Source of the DNA: Phenylobacterium sp.
GTDB lineage: Bacteria; Pseudomonadota; Alphaproteobacteria; Caulobacterales; Caulobacteraceae
Reading direction: 5' to 3'
Length of the DNA: 64,000 bases
Assembly: GCF_030651185.1 (NCBI RefSeq)
Contig: NZ_JAUSCJ010000039.1
Location: 1 to 64,000 of the forward strand
The notes under the pieces were generated by a model that was not told where the DNA came from, did no database searches, and saw only the letters and a list, made by a program, of their open reading frames with translations. The translations under genes were made by a program, and so were the position numbers. Shown here in pieces: positions 61,735 through 64,000 of the stretch. The stretch's first letter is position 1. Each line of letters begins with the position of its first letter.

Positions 61735-61748
61735 TTGATGTCCGACAA
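61735..61748. promoter_or_regulatory. Possible FNR/NNR-family site upstream of nnrS
   Basis: TTGAT-GTCC-GACAA keeps the TTG-N8-CAA core of FNR/NNR-type boxes. It is 62 bases before the nnrS start. The degenerate match makes this a weak call. Confidence 0.25.
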
Positions 61749-61809
61749 GGGCGGCGGGGCCAGACAGGCTTAGAAGGAGGGCCTGTCCTCTAGACGACTG
61801 GAGTCCCCC

Positions 61810-63003
61810 ATGGCCACCGCCGCCGATCGGCGCGCCTACCGGGGGCCGAAGCTCTTCAGCTACGGCTTCCGCCCCTTCTTCCTCGCCGCCTCGATCTGGG
61901 CGGCGCTGGCGGTTCCCCTCTGGCTGCTGTCCTTCACCGGTCACCTGCCCTGGGCCGCCCTGTCCCGCGAGTGGCACATCCACGAGATGCTGTTTGGGGT
62001 GCTGGCCGGCATCGTCGCCGGCTTCCTGCTGACCGCCGTGCCCAACTGGACCGGACGCCTGCCCGTGATGGGCGCGCCGCTCGCCGCCCTGTCTGGCCTG
62101 TGGCTGGCGGGGCGCCTGGCGATGCTGGCGGCCACCGAGCTCGGGGTCTGGGCCAGCGTGATCGACAGCGCCTTTCTGGTGGTGTTCGCCGGTGTGATCT
62201 GGCGAGAGGTCCTGGCCGCGCGCAACTGGCGCAACCTGGCCGTCTGCGCCCTGGTCACCGTGCTGGCCTGCGCCAATATCGCCTTCCACCTGGGGGGCCT
62301 TGCGCCCGAGGCGGTCGGCCAGCGGGCCGCGCTCGGAGCGGTGTCGGTGCTGATCGCCCTGATCGGCGGTCGGGTCACCCCAAGCTTCACCCGCAACTGG
62401 CTGAGCCAGCATGCGCCCGGCCCGCTACCCGCCCCGGCCGACCGCGCCGACACGGCCGCCCTGATCCTCACCGGTCTGGCCGCCGTCGCCTGGATGGCGG
62501 CTCCTGAAAACTCCCTGGCCGGCGTATTGCTGACCGCTTCGGGCCTCGCGGCCCTGGCCCGCCTGGCGCGCTGGCAAGGCCTGCGGACCCTGGCCGAGCC
62601 GCTGGTCTGGGTTCTCCACCTTGGCTATGCTTGGCTGGGAGTGGGCCTTGTCCTCACCGGTCTCACCATCCTGGCGCCCGACATCGTGCCGCGCACCGCC
62701 GGGGTCCACGCCCTGACGGCGGGCGCGGTCGGGGTCATGACCCTGGCCATGATGACCCGCGCCACCCGCGGCCATAGCGGCCGGCCGCGAGTGGCTGACG
62801 GCTGGACGCTGGCCATCTACCTGCTGGTCAACGCCGCGGCCCTTGTGCGGGTCGGCGCCGGCTTCGGTGGGGCAGGCGGCACGGTCTTGCTGGCGGTCTC
62901 CGGCGGCCTCTGGAGCGCGGCCTTCGGCGGCTTCGCCCTGGCCTATGGCCCCATGCTGCTGGGATGGCCCGCCCGCCCGCGCGGCAGGGCTATTGCGGCT
63001 TAA
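61810..63003 (+). CDS. nnrS: NnrS family haem-copper membrane protein
   Basis: 397 residues with about 12 membrane helices. FSYGFRPFFLAASIWAAL is the NnrS N-terminus, and EWHIHEMLFGVLAGIVAGFLLTAVPNWTGR carries the conserved His pair and the WTG segment. GGRVTPSFTRNWL is the GGRxxPxFT motif. NnrS proteins are induced under denitrifying conditions and protect against nitrosative stress. The gene follows nrdJ after 88 bases and is followed by moaA. Confidence 0.92.
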   Translation: MATAADRRAYRGPKLFSYGFRPFFLAASIWAALAVPLWLLSFTGHLPWAALSREWHIHEMLFGVLAGIVAGFLLTAVPNWTGRLPVMGAPLAALSGLWLAGRLAMLAATELGVWASVIDSAFLVVFAGVIWREVLAARNWRNLAVCALVTVLACANIAFHLGGLAPEAVGQRAALGAVSVLIALIGGRVTPSFTRNWLSQHAPGPLPAPADRADTAALILTGLAAVAWMAAPENSLAGVLLTASGLAALARLARWQGLRTLAEPLVWVLHLGYAWLGVGLVLTGLTILAPDIVPRTAGVHALTAGAVGVMTLAMMTRATRGHSGRPRVADGWTLAIYLLVNAAALVRVGAGFGGAGGTVLLAVSGGLWSAAFGGFALAYGPMLLGWPARPRGRAIAA

Positions 63004-63087
63004 CCGAAGTCAAGGCGCCGGCCCTCAGCCGTCATACCCAGGGCGGGCCTTGCCCCCTAGGTTCACTCTCGATCCGCCCGTTGCGCG

Positions 63088-63191
63088 CGACGCCACTCCT
63101 CCCTTCGGCGTCGGCTTGGGTGACGTCGACACCGGCGATCCGCCGGGTCTTGGGGCGCCGGGAAACCGGCGCCTCCTCTGTCCCGTGAGGA
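63088..63191 (+). promoter_or_regulatory. Structured moaA leader, riboswitch candidate (Moco-like)
   Basis: Four stems: SL1 CGACGCC/GGCGTCG (63088-63113, 12-base loop), SL2 CCGGCG-ATC-CGCCGG (63132-63146), SL3 GGCGCCGG with loop GAAA and CCGGCGCC (63154-63173), and SL4 TCCTC/GAGGA (63174-63191), which would hide the probable ribosome site GAGG. The arms of SL2 and SL3 share sequence so SL2 3' arm can pair with SL3 3' arm instead, a switch-like choice. GGCG, hairpin, CGCCTCC resembles part of the Moco RNA motif. The sensing of molybdenum cofactor is inference. Confidence 0.45.
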
Positions 63192-63200
63192 ACCTGTCCC

Positions 63201-64000
63201 ATGGACCGCCTGATCGACGGGTTCGGCCGCCGCTTCCGCTACCTGCGCCTCTCGGTGACGGAGGTGTGCAATTTCCGCTGCACCTACTGCCTGCCCGACG
63301 GCTACCGGAAATCCGCCGGGCCCGCCTTCCTCGGCGTCGATGAGATCGGCAGGCTGGTCTCCACCTTCCAGCGGCTCGGGATCGAGAAGGTGCGGCTCAC
63401 CGGGGGCGAGCCCACGGTGCGCAAGGACATCGGCCACATCATCGCCCGGGTCGCTGACGTCCCCGGGATCGCCAAGGTCGCCATGACCACCAACGGCTGG
63501 AATTTGAACCGCCACGTCTCCAGCTGGCGCGCGGCGGGCCTGACCAATCTGAACGTCTCCATCGACAGTCTGGACCGCCAGGCCTTCACCCGCCTGACCG
63601 GCCATGACCGCCTCGATCAGGTTGTGGCCGGCCTCGACCAGGCCCTCGCCATCGGGGTGCCGACGGTGAAGGTCAACGCGGTGCTGCTCCGTGACAGCCT
63701 GGAGAACGGCTTCTCCGACTTCGCCGAGTTCGTCCGCGACCGTCCGGTGGCCGTCCGTTTCATCGAATTGATGCGCACGGCCGACAACGCCGCCTATTTC
63801 GCCGACCAGCACGTGAGCGGCGAGCGGTTGAAGACCTGGCTGGCCCAGGAGGGCTGGAGCGCCCGCGTCCGGGCCTCCGACGACGGCCCGGCCACGGAAT
63901 ACGAGCATCGCGACTTCGCCGGGCGTATCGGCTTGATCGCCCCCTATGGCGCCGGGTTCTGCGACGGCTGCAATCGCCTGCGCGTCACGGCCCAGGGGCT
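63201..64000 (+). CDS. moaA: GTP 3',8-cyclase (MoaA), cut by window edge
   Basis: 266 full codons from ATG 63201 to the window end. RLSVTEVCNFRCTYCLP is the radical-SAM CxxxCxxC site, RLTGGEPTVRKD the SAM-binding loop, and CDGCNRLRVTAQG near the end holds the first cysteines of the second iron-sulfur cluster. It makes the first intermediate of molybdenum cofactor from GTP. About 60 residues are missing. The structured leader upstream may regulate it. Confidence 0.94.
   Translation, partial: MDRLIDGFGRRFRYLRLSVTEVCNFRCTYCLPDGYRKSAGPAFLGVDEIGRLVSTFQRLGIEKVRLTGGEPTVRKDIGHIIARVADVPGIAKVAMTTNGWNLNRHVSSWRAAGLTNLNVSIDSLDRQAFTRLTGHDRLDQVVAGLDQALAIGVPTVKVNAVLLRDSLENGFSDFAEFVRDRPVAVRFIELMRTADNAAYFADQHVSGERLKTWLAQEGWSARVRASDDGPATEYEHRDFAGRIGLIAPYGAGFCDGCNRLRVTAQG

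Noticed and set aside
1-64000. tRNA, rRNA, prophage or insertion sequence
   Set aside because: No tRNA-like cloverleaf with a T-loop signature, no rRNA segment, and no transposase, integrase or phage structural motif was seen in any frame.

Overview
GC-rich (roughly 70 percent by eye), densely packed bacterial chromosome segment, most probably from an alphaproteobacterium of the order Caulobacterales (Phenylobacterium- or Caulobacter-like). This assignment is inference. It rests on the ftsE-ftsX-ydcF-plsC and argH-lipoprotein-lysA gene orders, a NasS/NasT-controlled nitrate cluster, Fur-type sites of the TGCGA-N5-TCGCA form, GTTC-type SOS-like boxes, and a GC-rich palindromic repeat of the kind scattered through Caulobacterales genomes. 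I saw no tRNA, rRNA, transposase, phage gene or CRISPR array. Both edges cut genes: an Lhr-type helicase at the left and moaA at the right.

Layout. 1-9.7 kb: Lhr-like helicase (partial), a DUF3313-type lipoprotein, a PhyH-type oxygenase with a small partner, a hybrid histidine kinase, a DinG-family helicase and a PL10-type pectate lyase. 9.7-13 kb: chorismate mutase, hisC, tyrA and an EmrE-like SMR exporter. 13.1-18.6 kb: methyltransferase, glycosyltransferase with an unusual tail, gamma-glutamyltransferase, DUF2125 protein and a ChaC-like glutathione-degrading enzyme. 18.6-23.5 kb: plsC, ydcF, ftsX, ftsE, a zinc-ribbon/DUF3426 protein and a phosphoribosyltransferase. 23.5-27.2 kb: lysA, small lipoprotein, argH and divergent tlpA. 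27.3-31.6 kb: XRE regulator, a 606-bp non-coding gap, ROK sugar kinase, ACT-domain protein, hemE and mobA.

31.6-41.0 kb is a complete nitrate assimilation block: nasT-nasS (RNA-binding antiterminator and its nitrate sensor), a structured leader, nitrate transporter, nirB, nirD, the molybdenum nitrate reductase, and SUMT for siroheme. MobA, MoaB, MoeA and MoaA, encoded elsewhere in the window, make the molybdenum cofactor the reductase needs. A FadR-type regulator follows.

41.85-47.6 kb holds the most remarkable object: a single 1916-codon gene on the minus strand made almost entirely of about 238 tandem octapeptides of the form L-[ST]-x-x-Q-[IV]-x-[AG]. There is only one net register slip, no recognisable domain and no signal peptide. 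Its GTG start overlaps the stop of a 27-codon upstream ORF.

47.9-55.5 kb is an iron-uptake locus: GNAT enzyme, His-rich membrane protein, PepSY protein, ExbD, ExbB, TonB, PiuC-type dioxygenase, FMN-dependent hydroxy-acid oxidase and a siderophore receptor preceded by two Fur-like boxes. 55.6-64 kb: an acyl-CoA dehydrogenase, then moaB-moeA, a hemerythrin-like iron-centre repair protein, a B12-dependent ribonucleotide reductase, NnrS and moaA. This group suggests life at low oxygen with nitrogen-oxide stress. The moaA leader has a set of mutually exclusive stem-loops that looks like a riboswitch.
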